64,000 nucleotides of DNA from Catalinimonas alkaloidigena. GTDB taxonomy: Bacteria; Bacteroidota; Bacteroidia; Cytophagales; Cyclobacteriaceae. Below are positions 54,201 through 62,161 of the stretch, piece after piece (the stretch's first letter is position 1; every line of letters begins with the position of its first letter). A program made the translations under genes and the position numbers. The notes beneath the pieces were generated by a model, which did not search any database, was not told the DNA's origin, and saw only the letters and a list, made by a program, of their open reading frames with translations. The stretch is from the NCBI RefSeq assembly GCF_029504655.1, contig NZ_JAQFIL010000001.1, positions 873,001 through 937,000 of the forward strand. Direction: 5' to 3'.

Positions 54201-54447
54201 CTACATTGCGCTGGAAGAAAACTTTCAGGCAAAAGCCACCCTCAACTCTCTTATTGAAAACTCTCCCTTGCCAGTTATCAGAGAGCAAGCAGAGCAAAAG
54301 CTTCAGGCACTGGATAAGATGGAAGCAGAAAAAGAGGCTGAAGAACGGAAGCAGGACAGCCTGCAAATTGAGGAAGAAAACCAGATTATTATTGAAGAAA
54401 ATGCTGTAGATACACTAAAAAGTGAAGAAAACAGGCCTAAGCAGTAG
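51259..54447 (+). CDS. Large tetratricopeptide-repeat protein
   Basis: A 1062-residue exported protein almost wholly built of TPR units. After a signal peptide (FLFFVLLFTFSAQLQA) there are more than twenty helix pairs with tyrosine-rich turns, such as YQKGLDLLDKQKYSAAREAFEEYL (start near 38) and YYIAYAALRLYNADG. It ends with a charged coiled tail (about residues 1010-1062, Glu-rich). Proteins of this size and composition in Bacteroidota usually act as periplasmic or outer-membrane scaffold or assembly proteins. No enzyme domain is seen. Its place between holA and a fasciclin lipoprotein gives no clear function. Confidence 0.85.
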   Translation: MLVQVKKLSFLFFVLLFTFSAQLQAQQYLAEVEPISSYQKGLDLLDKQKYSAAREAFEEYLEADQNSERAVEAEYYIAYAALRLYNADGEAKLAEFVKAHSSHPKAIRANYELGNFYFKDENYDKAIAYFEKTDTQNLTAEERNTRNFKLAYAYFTQQNFYEAKPYFDQVKASSSPFTSAASYYSGYIAYQQSDFEKALRDLRRAEQEESYAQVVPYLIANIYYKQGDYAQLQRYAQGILDDAGTSRNQIKNLPDIMLLAGEAYFMQGDYAKAEPFLSEFATLRRPEAPMMYRLAFAQYKTGKEQPAIDNFKQIASRKDSIGQFSSYYLGLLYVKQGNETFASTAFENAAGMSFSPQIKEEAMFKLAKVQVALNEHGRAVQTLQNFKQVYPNSEHTIEVNDLLSEAYLNTQNYAQAIEFIESLPNKTLQVRKAYQKVSFYAGTQAFNQAAYYESVQLFDKSLQYPIDRELVAGANFWKGEAYSVGKKYEEAINAYAAVFRALGDERRLEGVSEMYFLKSRYGIGYAYYNTKEYGKAKEHFERYVQIIEQKSNGNPNRKLNYEDALIRLADTYYVTKSYGQAINTYDKAIRQNNPDISYAYYQKGVIQGIQGKMNEARASLDVVVDRYRDSRYRDDAIFQQAQLYLEEGNYQQAISGFSRLLESNSQSNLLPYAYLRRALAYTNLQKYDQASADYKQIIKNYTNHTTANSALLGLQEVQSLGGASEDFSEYLAIYKEANPEDKELGNIEFESAKNLYFTQKYQQAVSSLQAFINNYPDNANVGEAKYYIAESYYRSDQIDKALEVYYDIAEEGSSSRLNRSVQRIAELEEGRENYRDAIQYYGQLAAMAQNKREQFNAWSGMMTSYYALGQENESLLDSVNHYAELILEKGNVSAAAENMAMLYQGKVAYEKKNYEKAIDSFLKTLNTAKDEYGAEAQYLMALIQYDQENYAESIETLYDLNKNFSLYENWLGLSFLLIAENYIALEENFQAKATLNSLIENSPLPVIREQAEQKLQALDKMEAEKEAEERKQDSLQIEEENQIIIEENAVDTLKSEENRPKQ

Positions 54448-54522
54448 TTTTCTTAACAAATGTGATTGTTGATAGGTTGAAAAAGCAGAGAGCTATTTTT
54501 TAATCCGAATAATCATATTGAT

Positions 54523-55083
54523 ATGAAAATTTTTGCACATATTTTATTAAGCCTACTCATTATTGGTACTGTTTCTTGTGTCAAGAGCAAGGAAGAACCT
54601 GAAGAGAAAAGTGATATAGAGTTTGAGTCAGATGTAATGGTAGGCAAAGAGGACAACGAGTTGAGAATAGGAGATGGTAACATCTATCAAACTGTTGGAG
54701 ATAATCAGGCTTTGGCTATACTTCATAATGCCTTGAGAGCCACCGGCTTGGATTCACTGCTGTCTCAGGAAGGACCATATACGCTTTTTGCTCCTTCTGA
54801 CCTTGCACTTGATCAGCTAAGTCCAAATCATGATGATGCTGTTCCAGGTTCTGTTGAGCGTGAGGAATTGAGAAAAATTTTAATGCACCATGTAGTGAAA
54901 GGTAGTTATAGCGATACCGAAATTGCCAATATGAAAGAACTGAAGCCCCTGTATGGCAATCCTTTGAAAGTAATTAAAGTAGATGGCACACTCACTTTAG
55001 ATAGTGCCGCCCTGGTATTCAGCGACCGTGAAGCTGACAACGGCTATGTACATATAGTTGACGAAGTTCTTTTCCCTGAGTAA
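54523..55083 (+). CDS. Fasciclin-domain lipoprotein
   Basis: A 186-residue lipoprotein: a signal peptide ending IIGTVSC places the acylated cysteine at residue 19. One fasciclin (FAS1) domain spans about residues 58-186, with NQALAILHNALRATGLDSLL, GPYTLFAPSDLALDQL, KILMHHVVKGSY and the closing DNGYVHIVDEVLFPE, all typical H1/H2 box surroundings. FAS1 domains are adhesion modules; binding partner unknown. The acidic stretch after the lipobox (KEEPEEKSDIEFESDV) is a linker. The gene lies 75 bases after the TPR gene and 36 bases before nadD. Confidence 0.88.
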   Translation: MKIFAHILLSLLIIGTVSCVKSKEEPEEKSDIEFESDVMVGKEDNELRIGDGNIYQTVGDNQALAILHNALRATGLDSLLSQEGPYTLFAPSDLALDQLSPNHDDAVPGSVEREELRKILMHHVVKGSYSDTEIANMKELKPLYGNPLKVIKVDGTLTLDSAALVFSDREADNGYVHIVDEVLFPE

Positions 55084-55119
55084 ATTTGCTTCTGATCTTT
55101 TGAAATTTAATTGCTTCAG

Positions 55120-55704
55120 GTGAAAGTAGGGCTTTTTTTTGGGTCTTTTAACCCGATCCATATTGGACATCTTATCATTGCGAATACCATAAGAGGCTAT
55201 GCTGACTTAGATCAGGTGTGGTTTGTAGTATCACCTCAAAATCCATTCAAGAGTGCGAAGTCTCTGTTATCTGATGTAGACCGCCTGCGAATGGTAGAGT
55301 TGGCTATTGAGGATAACTTTGAGCTAAGGGTTTCCAATGTGGAGTTCAGCATGCCCAAACCAAGTTATACTGTAGATACCTTGGCTTATCTGAAAGACCG
55401 TTACCCCCAGCATCATTTCAGTCTGGTACTCGGCAGCGATAATCTGAAGCATTTTCACAAATGGAAAAATTATCAGGAAATCCTTAATCACTACGGAATG
55501 ATAGTCTATCCCAGGCCAAACACCGACGAAAAAAAAGTAAAGGAGCAAATAAAAAACCATCCTAATATCAGGATGGTTAATGCTCCTTTGATTGATATAT
55601 CAGCTACCTTTATCAGAGATAGTATCAAAAATGATGTGCCTATAAGGTATCTGGTACATGACAGAGTGGTAGAATATATAAACGCAAAAAAATTCTACCT
55701 TTAA
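55120..55704 (+). CDS. nadD: Nicotinate-nucleotide adenylyltransferase
   Basis: Makes deamido-NAD from nicotinate mononucleotide and ATP in NAD+ synthesis. The nucleotidyltransferase motif is at the N-terminus (GLFFGSFNPIHIGHL, H15 and H18 pair), with VSPQNPFKS near 42, SDNLKHFHKWKNY near 110 and a C-terminal IDISATFIRDSI (ISxxxxR type). I chose the GTG at 55120, which gives the usual MKVGLFFGSFNP start; a TTG at 55111 would add three residues. Length 194 is normal. Part of its coding sequence (55539-55589) forms a strong inverted repeat used, I infer, by the opposite strand. Confidence 0.95.
   Translation: MKVGLFFGSFNPIHIGHLIIANTIRGYADLDQVWFVVSPQNPFKSAKSLLSDVDRLRMVELAIEDNFELRVSNVEFSMPKPSYTVDTLAYLKDRYPQHHFSLVLGSDNLKHFHKWKNYQEILNHYGMIVYPRPNTDEKKVKEQIKNHPNIRMVNAPLIDISATFIRDSIKNDVPIRYLVHDRVVEYINAKKFYL
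55551..55578 (-). terminator. Terminator of pyrH-frr transcript, inside nadD
   Basis: On the minus strand AACCATCC pairs with GGATGGTT (8 bp, 8-base loop) and is followed directly by six T (complement of 55551-55556). An outer pair AAAGGAGCA/TGCTCCTTT (55539-55547 with 55581-55589) encloses it. It lies about 130 bases past the frr stop codon, within the coding part of the convergent nadD gene. Confidence 0.6.
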
Positions 55705-55710
55705 AGATGA

Positions 55711-56274
55711 TCAGACGGTCATAATTTCTTTGTCCTTTTCTTCAAAAAGACTGTCAATCTTGTTACTGTATTTATCAGTAAGCTCCTGAACATTATCTTC
55801 TCCTTCTTTGACATCGTCTTCGGAAGTACCATCTTTTAATAGTTTCTTGATGGAATCATTCGCATCTTTCCTGATATTACGCACACTCACCTTGCCATTT
55901 TCCGCTTCGTTTTTTGCCTGTTTTACCAGATTTTTCCTTCTCTCTTCTGTAAGTGGGGGAATGTTAAGCCGAACTACCTCTCCATCATTTTGAGGATTAA
56001 GTCCCAGATCAGAGTTGATAATAGCACGTTCGATTTCGTTAACCATCTTTTTTTCCCAGGGCTTTATCATTACCGTACGTGCATCGGGTGTAGTGATAGA
56101 TGCTACCTGATTGATGGGGGTATTATTTCCATAATATTCAACCATAAGACCATCCAGCATGTTGGGTTGTGCTTTTCCTGCCCTGATCTTTTTAAACTCT
56201 CCTATGACGTGCTCTACGGCTTTTTTCATGTTTTCTTCAGCCTCGTCAAGGTACATTTGAATTTCTTCAGTCAT
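55711..56274 (-). CDS. frr: Ribosome recycling factor
   Basis: Splits post-termination ribosomes together with EF-G. The 187-residue protein has the two-domain pattern: a three-helix bundle with an opening EEIQMYLDEAEENMKKAVEH, GKAQPNMLDGLMVEYYG (near 33-49), TPINQVASITTPDARTVMIKPWEK (core ASITTPDARTVMIKPW) and LNIPPLTEERRKNLVK (near 105-120), ending in an Asp/Glu-rich helix. It follows pyrH by 76 bases, the usual frr neighbour. Its stop is 6 bases from the end of convergent nadD, so its transcript must run into that gene before ending. Confidence 0.97.
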   Translation of the reverse strand: MTEEIQMYLDEAEENMKKAVEHVIGEFKKIRAGKAQPNMLDGLMVEYYGNNTPINQVASITTPDARTVMIKPWEKKMVNEIERAIINSDLGLNPQNDGEVVRLNIPPLTEERRKNLVKQAKNEAENGKVSVRNIRKDANDSIKKLLKDGTSEDDVKEGEDNVQELTDKYSNKIDSLFEEKDKEIMTV

Positions 56275-56350
56275 TGTTTAAAAATTAAATCAACAATAGT
56301 GGGTATTAAATATTGTAAATTAAATCAACCTTAAAAAAGGTAGTAAGCCT

Positions 56351-57055
56351 TTAATTGATCAAAGTGCCTACTTCCTGACCGCTGAGTAAGTTATACAAGT
56401 TACCTGGCTTATTCATATCAAATACGATGATAGGCAAATTGTTTTCCTGACAAAGGGTAAAGGCCGTCATATCCATAACATTCAGTCCTTTTTGGTAAAC
56501 TTCTGTAAAGGTAATGTTGGAAAAACGTTTGGCGTTAGGGTCTTTCTCAGGGTCAGCGGTGTACACTCCATCTACTCGGGTACCTTTGAGCACCACGTCT
56601 GCTTCTATCTCAATAGCCCGGAGACTTGCAGTAGAGTCAGTAGTAAAATAAGGGTTACCAATACCTGCGCCGAAGATGACAACTCTTCCTTTTTCCAAAT
56701 GGCGGACTGCTCTCCTGCGGATGAACGGCTCACAAACCTGTTCAATCTTGATCCCTGACATCAGGCGTGTATACAAACCGATCTTTTCCAAAGCACTCTG
56801 CAAAGCCATGGCGTTGATGACAGTAGCCAGCATACCCATATAATCTCCCTGTACACGGTCCATACCGGACTTCTCAGCCTGTACACCTCTGAATATGTTG
56901 CCCCCTCCGATCACGATAGCAATTTCTACACCTGCATCTTTTACCCTTTTGATTTCCTGGGCATATTGCTGAAGCCGGTCAGAGTCTATACCGTACTGCT
57001 GGCTTCCCATGAGCGCTTCACCGCTCAGCTTTAAAAGGATTCTTTTATATTTCAT
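56351..57055 (-). CDS. pyrH: Uridylate kinase (UMP kinase)
   Basis: Phosphorylates UMP to UDP in pyrimidine synthesis; bacterial hexameric amino-acid-kinase type. Landmarks: [11 protein letters not shown] (near 7-17), [32 protein letters not shown] (core GGGNIFRG and [17 protein letters not shown]), [28 protein letters not shown] (core [16 protein letters not shown]) and a [12 protein letters not shown] loop. Length 234 is normal. It precedes frr on the same strand and has a -7 box 20 bases upstream of its start. Confidence 0.97.
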   Translation of the reverse strand: MKYKRILLKLSGEALMGSQQYGIDSDRLQQYAQEIKRVKDAGVEIAIVIGGGNIFRGVQAEKSGMDRVQGDYMGMLATVINAMALQSALEKIGLYTRLMSGIKIEQVCEPFIRRRAVRHLEKGRVVIFGAGIGNPYFTTDSTASLRAIEIEADVVLKGTRVDGVYTADPEKDPNAKRFSNITFTEVYQKGLNVMDMTAFTLCQENNLPIIVFDMNKPGNLYNLLSGQEVGTLIN

Positions 57056-57074
57056 TCAATTGGGTTTTGAGAGA

Positions 57075-57082
57075 CAAATATA
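57075..57082 (-). promoter_or_regulatory. -7 element of pyrH-frr
   Basis: On the minus strand this reads TATATTTG, a perfect TAnnTTTG, 20 bases ahead of the pyrH ATG. A TTTTG lies 25 bases further upstream, a long spacer. Confidence 0.5.
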
Positions 57083-57163
57083 GAAATACCAAAAATAAGT
57101 TGACAGACAAAACGAACTCGATTTTCAAAAAAGACAGTTATAGCTTTTTTAAGACAAAAAAAC

Positions 57164-57667
57164 TCATTCCAATACTACCATTAATTGATTTTTCTCTACA
57201 CTTTTTCCTGCTTCCACATGGATTTTAGCCACCTTACCATCTCCGGGGGATTTGAGTACATTTTCCATCTTCATGGCTTCCAATGTTAGCAATGGAGAAC
57301 CTTTTTTTACTTCGTCGCCTTCATTTACATGAAACTGTAGTACAAGTCCGGGCATAGGCGCAAGTATTTCTTTATCAGCAAGTTCGTCAGCAGCCTGCAT
57401 CCCCATGGCTTCAATCAACTGATCAAAACGGTCTTGTAATTTTACCGGTATTTGCCTGCCGTTGATTTTTAGTAAAAAATCTTTCCGGGAGTAATCGGAT
57501 TTTACGACTTCAATCTTGTATGAGCGATGTTCATGTAAGAGGTGAAAAGTATGCTCAGTAAGAGAGGAAAGCTTGTGGGAAAAATCCTGATTGTTGATTA
57601 GTGTTTGTTCCGATTTTAGTTCAACTTCGTACTTTTGTTGCTCGTGGATGTTTGCCTTTAGCAGCAT
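57164..57667 (-). CDS. Biotin carboxyl carrier protein (biotinyl-lipoyl domain)
   Basis: Carries CO2 on a biotinyl-lysine between the carboxylase and transferase parts of an acyl-CoA or pyruvate-type carboxylase. The C-terminal biotinyl domain (about residues 100-167) has LAPMPGLVLQFHVNEGDEVKKG (core PMPGLVLQF and VNEGDEV) and the lysine K133 in LEAMKMENVL. The N-terminal 95 residues are the usual variable region ending in a helix. At 167 residues it is a stand-alone carrier, not fused to a carboxylase; the partner subunits are not in the window. BirA (40928-41719) would biotinylate it. Confidence 0.9.
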   Translation of the reverse strand: MLLKANIHEQQKYEVELKSEQTLINNQDFSHKLSSLTEHTFHLLHEHRSYKIEVVKSDYSRKDFLLKINGRQIPVKLQDRFDQLIEAMGMQAADELADKEILAPMPGLVLQFHVNEGDEVKKGSPLLTLEAMKMENVLKSPGDGKVAKIHVEAGKSVEKNQLMVVLE

Positions 57668-57732
57668 TATGTTTGTGTCAGGTTTAGATTACGCGTTTAA
57701 GTTAACATTTCATTCTTATTAATCCATACTTC

Positions 57733-60294
57733 ATGCAGTTTCTTCGTGCTTGTTTGATTTGCTTATTGTTATTTAACCTAGCTTGTAGATCTACCCAATT
57801 AGAGGCCAGGAAAGATGATGTGAATGTTCAGGATTCGCTCCGACAGGACTCGCTTCAAAGCAATACCATTACGCCCCCTATAGACGAAATCAAAGAAGAA
57901 ACAATTCCTTATCGTGCTTCTCACACCCGTGAGTTTGATCTCTTACATACCAGGCTGGAGGTAGAACCAAATATATTGGCACATACGCTGGAAGGTATCG
58001 CCACGCTGCAACTCAAGCCTTATTTTTATCCTAAAGATAGGTTGATGTTAGATGCTAAAGGCTTTGATATTCAAAAACTTGTGTTGTGGAAAGATGATCA
58101 GGAGAAGACACTTGAGTACGATTACGATGGCTATCAACTGAATATACAACTGGATCGTGAATATAGTCGTCAGGAAGAATTTTTTGTCAAAATATTCTAT
58201 ACCGCAAGGCCGGATGAAATAGAGTTGAAGGGAAGTGCTGCTATTACGCAGGACAAAGGACTGTATTTTATCGGTACTGATTCTACCCAGCTAGGACCTA
58301 AACCTACGCAGGTGTGGACACAAGGAGAAACTCAGGCAAATTCATGCTGGTTTCCTACTATTGATGCCCCTAATGAGCGTACCACTCAGGAGATGTTCAT
58401 TACTGTCGATAGTGCTTTCAAGACTCTTTCCAACGGGCTATTGGTCTCTTCTCAATTCAATGACGATAATACTCGTACTGATTACTGGAAAATGGACCAG
58501 CCACATGCCCCATACCTCTTCATGATGGCGATAGGAGATTATGCGATTGTAGAAGACCAGTGGCAGGACAAAGAATTAAGTTATTATGTAGAGCCTGCCT
58601 TTGAACCTTATGCCAGAGATATATTCGGTCGTACACCTGAAATGATGAAGTATTTTTCTAACCTACTGGGGGTAGAGTATGTCTGGCCTAAGTACAGTCA
58701 GGTGGTTGTGCGTGATTTTGTTTCCGGAGCTATGGAAAATACAACGGCTTCAGTGTTTATGGAAAGCCTACAGGTGGATGACAGAGAACTTATTGACTAT
58801 CACTGGGACGACATAATCGCTCATGAGCTTTTCCATCATTGGTTCGGTGACCTGGTAACCTGTGAGTCCTGGGCAAATTTACCTTTGAATGAGTCTTTCG
58901 CTACATATTCGGAATATCTGTGGAGCAACTACAAGTACGGTAAAAATGAAGGAGAATATACCCTTTGGGAGCAAGGTCAAAATTATTTTGCTGAAGCTGA
59001 AGAAAAACAGGTGGATCTCATTCGCTACCGTTATGAGGATCAGGAAGATATGTTTGATCGTCATTCGTATGACAAGGGCAGTAGGATTCTGCACATGCTC
59101 AGAACGTATTTGGGCGACGAAGCATTTTTCACAGCTTTACACAATTACCTGAATGAGCACGCTTATACTTCGGTAGAAATACATGATTTAAGGTTGGCTT
59201 TTGAAGAAGTAAGTGGTCAGGATCTGAACTGGTTTTTCAATCAGTGGTTTCTTGCTTCAGGTCACCCACAACTAGAGGTTAAACATCTGTACGATAGTGG
59301 AAAGCTACGGCTAAACATTCAACAGGTACAGAATACTGAAATCACACCTGTATTTACCATTCCTCTTCAGATGGAAGTTTGGGTCAACGATAAGCCTCAA
59401 CAGTTTTCACTTTTAGTTGATGAAGAAGAGAAAAGCTGGAGTTTTGAGCTCAGTCAAAATCCTGATCTGATGATTTTTGACCCCGGGGCAGACCTACTTA
59501 TGGAAATCAATCACGATAAAACCCCTCAGGAGTGGACATATCAGTATCAGCATGCCTCCAACCCCATTAAAAGAATGGAAGCACTGGAAGCTTTAGCGCA
59601 GGATAGTGTAGGAAGTGAGGTCGCTCAGGTATATAAAAAAGCACTCAATGACGAATTTTGGATGATCAGGCAGATGGCACTGAATACATTGGAATTGTTT
59701 CCTCAGTTTTTGAGCTCAGAGGATGTTAATAAGGTGCTCCAAATGGCCGGACAGGATGATAAATCGTTGGTGCGAGCAGATGCTATCTCGGTACTTGCTG
59801 CCTTAGATGCTGATAAATACAGGGCGGTTTATTTACAGGGAATGAATGACAGTTCTTATGCGGTAGTCGGTTCTTCTATTGCCGCTTATACCTTAAGTGG
59901 TGCAAATGACAAAGGAGAAGTATTTGCGCCTTATGAAGAGTATTCAAACTTCAATGTAGTCATAGCGTTGGCTGATTATTATGTGGAAAATCAAATTCAG
60001 GACAAATATTCCTGGTTTTCGGATAAGTTTACACAAATAAATGATGAAGCTTTATATTACTTACTTAACTATTTTGCCAGATTTTTAATAAATTTGCCTC
60101 CGGAAGACCAGCAAGGTGGTATTGATTTACTTGCAGAATATGCTGAAAAGCATCCAAAATATTACATTCGGCTAAATGCCTATCGTTCTCTTAGTTTTTT
60201 TGACGATCGAGAAGAAGTACAGAGGCTTAGACAAAATATCAAAGAAGAGGAAAAAGACCAGCGCTTACGTTCTATATACGAAAGTATCCCATAA
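57733..60294 (+). CDS. M1-family zinc aminopeptidase, lipoprotein
   Basis: A membrane-anchored gluzincin aminopeptidase of 853 residues. The signal peptide ends LLLFNLAC, a lipobox. The N-terminal beta-sandwich (about 60-260) leads to the GAMENTTAS substrate-binding motif, then the zinc site HELFHHWFGD (H364, E365, H368) with the third ligand E387 in NLPLNESFATYSEY. The spacing of 18 residues between H368 and E387 is canonical. The C-terminal 250 residues are HEAT-like helical repeats (RADAISVLAALDADK). Its gene is followed by the promoter of the tRNA-tuf operon. Confidence 0.94.
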   Translation: MQFLRACLICLLLFNLACRSTQLEARKDDVNVQDSLRQDSLQSNTITPPIDEIKEETIPYRASHTREFDLLHTRLEVEPNILAHTLEGIATLQLKPYFYPKDRLMLDAKGFDIQKLVLWKDDQEKTLEYDYDGYQLNIQLDREYSRQEEFFVKIFYTARPDEIELKGSAAITQDKGLYFIGTDSTQLGPKPTQVWTQGETQANSCWFPTIDAPNERTTQEMFITVDSAFKTLSNGLLVSSQFNDDNTRTDYWKMDQPHAPYLFMMAIGDYAIVEDQWQDKELSYYVEPAFEPYARDIFGRTPEMMKYFSNLLGVEYVWPKYSQVVVRDFVSGAMENTTASVFMESLQVDDRELIDYHWDDIIAHELFHHWFGDLVTCESWANLPLNESFATYSEYLWSNYKYGKNEGEYTLWEQGQNYFAEAEEKQVDLIRYRYEDQEDMFDRHSYDKGSRILHMLRTYLGDEAFFTALHNYLNEHAYTSVEIHDLRLAFEEVSGQDLNWFFNQWFLASGHPQLEVKHLYDSGKLRLNIQQVQNTEITPVFTIPLQMEVWVNDKPQQFSLLVDEEEKSWSFELSQNPDLMIFDPGADLLMEINHDKTPQEWTYQYQHASNPIKRMEALEALAQDSVGSEVAQVYKKALNDEFWMIRQMALNTLELFPQFLSSEDVNKVLQMAGQDDKSLVRADAISVLAALDADKYRAVYLQGMNDSSYAVVGSSIAAYTLSGANDKGEVFAPYEEYSNFNVVIALADYYVENQIQDKYSWFSDKFTQINDEALYYLLNYFARFLINLPPEDQQGGIDLLAEYAEKHPKYYIRLNAYRSLSFFDDREEVQRLRQNIKEEEKDQRLRSIYESIP

Positions 60295-60329
60295 ACAGGG
60301 AATTTTTTTTGTTTCTTTTAAAGCATAAG

Positions 60330-60360
60330 TTTGAATAAATCAAAAAAGCGTTTACTTTTG
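60330..60360 (+). promoter_or_regulatory. Promoter of the tRNA-tuf-tRNA-secE operon
   Basis: TTTG at 60330-60333, a 19-base spacer and TACTTTTG at 60353-60360 match both elements and the spacing of the Bacteroidota consensus. This is the best promoter in the window. tRNA-Tyr begins 70 bases later. Confidence 0.8.
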
Positions 60361-60430
60361 CACTTCCATTAGAAACAGAGGGGTTTTAAATCCGTGAAAA
60401 AATCTGTTTTTAATCGTTTTTTCACATCAT

Positions 60431-60513
60431 GGGGAGATACCAAAGCGGCCAACTGGGGCAGACTGTAAATCTGTTGTCTTACGACTTCGTAGGTTCGAAT
60501 CCTGCTCTCCCCA
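60431..60513 (+). tRNA. tRNA-Tyr (GTA)
   Basis: 83 bases with an acceptor stem GGGGAGA/TCTCCCC, anticodon GTA in CTGTAAATC and a long variable arm, as expected for a class II tyrosine tRNA. The discriminator is A; the CCA end is not encoded. It is the first gene of a three-tRNA array before tuf. Confidence 0.97.
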
Positions 60514-60574
60514 CTTGTTTTTAATAGTTATTTTGAATTTTTCTTTCAAAGTAACTGTTTGGTTTGAACTTTAA

Positions 60575-60647
60575 GCGGGAGTAGCTCAGTTGGTAGAGCG
60601 ACAGCCTTCCAAGCTGTAGGTCGCGGGTTCGACCCCCGTCTCCCGCT
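60575..60647 (+). tRNA. tRNA-Gly (TCC)
   Basis: 73 bases with acceptor GCGGGAG/CTCCCGC, anticodon stem ACAGC/GCTGT and loop CTTCCAA giving anticodon TCC. Discriminator T, CCA not encoded. The spacer to the next tRNA contains a 6-bp hairpin AATGCT/AGCATT. Confidence 0.97.
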
Positions 60648-60676
60648 CTCTCTTGTAATGCTTGAGCATTGCTTAA

Positions 60677-60748
60677 GCCGATGTAGCTCAGGGGTAGAGC
60701 GCTTCCTTGGTAAGGACGAGGTCACGGGTTCAAATCCCGTCATTGGCT
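60677..60748 (+). tRNA. tRNA-Thr (GGT)
   Basis: 72 bases with acceptor GCCGATG/CATTGGC and loop TTGGTAA giving anticodon GGT. The anticodon stem CTTCC/GGACG has a U-C mismatch at 28-42. Discriminator T; CCA not encoded. Confidence 0.95.
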
Positions 60749-60812
60749 CAAAAGCTGTGGGTTCATTACCTTAATGACTTAAATTTATTTGAAACTGTAA
60801 CTTATTTAGAAA

Positions 60813-62000
60813 ATGGCTAAAGCAACCTTTGACCGTTCTAAACCACACTTGAACATTGGTACAATTGGTCACGTCGATCACGGTAAAACAACATTAACTG
60901 CAGCGATCACAAAAGTGCTTGCTGATAAGGGTTTGGCTGACCTCCGTGATTTCGCTACGATTGATAATGCTCCTGAAGAAAAAGAAAGAGGTATTACAAT
61001 CAACACTGCTCACGTAGAGTATCAGACAGAAAATCGTCACTATGCTCACGTTGACTGCCCAGGTCACGCTGACTATGTTAAGAACATGGTTACTGGTGCT
61101 GCGCAGATGGACGGTGCTATTTTGGTGGTAGCTGCTACTGACGGCCCTATGCCTCAGACCAGAGAGCATATTCTTTTGGCTCGTCAGGTAGGTGTGCCTG
61201 CTATCGTAGTTTTCATGAACAAGGTTGACTTGGTTGATGACCCTGAGCTACTTGAGTTAGTAGAAATGGAAATCAGAGAGTTGCTTTCGTTCTATGAATT
61301 CCCTGGTGATGATATTCCTGTAATTCAGGGTTCTGCATTAGGAGCTTTGAATGGTGAAGAAAAATGGGTTGAGAAAATTATGGAGTTGATGAGTGCTGTT
61401 GATGAGCACATTCCTCTTCCTGAGCGTCTTATTGACAAAGATTTCTTGATGCCTGTTGAAGATGTATTTTCTATCACTGGCCGTGGTACTGTAGCTACCG
61501 GTAGAATAGAGCGTGGAGTTATCAATTCTGGTGATCCTGTTGAGATTATGGGAATGGGTGCTGAAAACCTTAAGTCTACAATTACTGGTGTTGAGATGTT
61601 CCGTAAAATTCTTGACCGTGGAGAGGCTGGAGATAATGTAGGTCTTTTGTTAAGAGGTATTGAAAAATCTCAGATCAGAAGAGGTATGGTTATCGCTAAA
61701 CCCGGTACAGTTACTCCTCACCATAAGTTTAAAGCTGAGGTTTATGTATTGTCAAAAGAAGAAGGTGGACGTCATACTCCTTTCTTCAAGAAATACCGTC
61801 CTCAGTTCTACTTTAGAACCACTGACGTTACCGGAGAGATATCTCTTCCTGAAAACGTAGAGATGGTGATGCCTGGAGATAACGTTTCTATTTCTGTTGA
61901 GTTAATCAGCCCTATTGCAATGGACAAAGGGTTAAGGTTTGCGATACGCGAAGGAGGTAGAACTGTTGGTGCAGGTCAGGTTACTGACATCATAGAGTAA
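60813..62000 (+). CDS. tuf: Elongation factor Tu
   Basis: Delivers aminoacyl-tRNA to the ribosome as a GTPase. The G1 motif GHVDHGKT (near 19-26), the switch I region [13 protein letters not shown], the G3 motif DCPGHADYV and the G4 motif NKVD are all present. Domains 2 and 3 follow to the C-terminal VGAGQVTDI. Length 395 is normal. The gene lies after three tRNA genes and before tRNA-Trp; the order tRNA-tuf-tRNA-secE-nusG-rplK-rplA is a deeply conserved cluster. Confidence 0.99.
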   Translation: MAKATFDRSKPHLNIGTIGHVDHGKTTLTAAITKVLADKGLADLRDFATIDNAPEEKERGITINTAHVEYQTENRHYAHVDCPGHADYVKNMVTGAAQMDGAILVVAATDGPMPQTREHILLARQVGVPAIVVFMNKVDLVDDPELLELVEMEIRELLSFYEFPGDDIPVIQGSALGALNGEEKWVEKIMELMSAVDEHIPLPERLIDKDFLMPVEDVFSITGRGTVATGRIERGVINSGDPVEIMGMGAENLKSTITGVEMFRKILDRGEAGDNVGLLLRGIEKSQIRRGMVIAKPGTVTPHHKFKAEVYVLSKEEGGRHTPFFKKYRPQFYFRTTDVTGEISLPENVEMVMPGDNVSISVELISPIAMDKGLRFAIREGGRTVGAGQVTDIIE

Positions 62001-62017
62001 TTCTATAACAATATTCA

Positions 62018-62064
62018 GTAAAGGCTTGGCTTCCAGGGAGTACTCTGTAAAGTCAAGTCTTTAC
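62018..62064 (+). other. 15-bp hairpin between tuf and tRNA-Trp
   Basis: Bases 62018-62032 pair with 62050-62064 in 15 consecutive base pairs, two of them G-U in RNA, around a 17-base loop that contains a further GAGTACTC palindrome. No T-run follows, so it is not a normal terminator. It may be a processing site that separates tuf mRNA from the downstream tRNA-Trp and secE-nusG message. Confidence 0.6.
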
Positions 62065-62070
62065 ACTTAT

Positions 62071-62143
62071 ACGGGTGTAGCTCAGCTGGTAGAGCAACGG
62101 TCTCCAAAACCGTAGGTCGTGAGTTCGAATCTTACCGCCCGTG
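62071..62143 (+). tRNA. tRNA-Trp (CCA)
   Basis: 73 bases with acceptor ACGGGTG/CGCCCGT, anticodon stem ACGGT/ACCGT and loop CTCCAAA giving anticodon CCA. Discriminator G; 3' CCA not encoded. It lies 70 bases after tuf and 18 bases before secE, the conserved place of this tRNA in many bacteria. Confidence 0.97.
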
Positions 62144-62161
62144 CTATAAATTGCTAAAGAG

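Noticed and set aside
60546..60743. Minus-strand reading frame of 65 codons with GSNPRPTAWKAVALP-type sequence
   Set aside because: This is the well-known false protein obtained by translating the antisense of adjacent tRNA genes; it covers tRNA-Gly and tRNA-Thr exactly.
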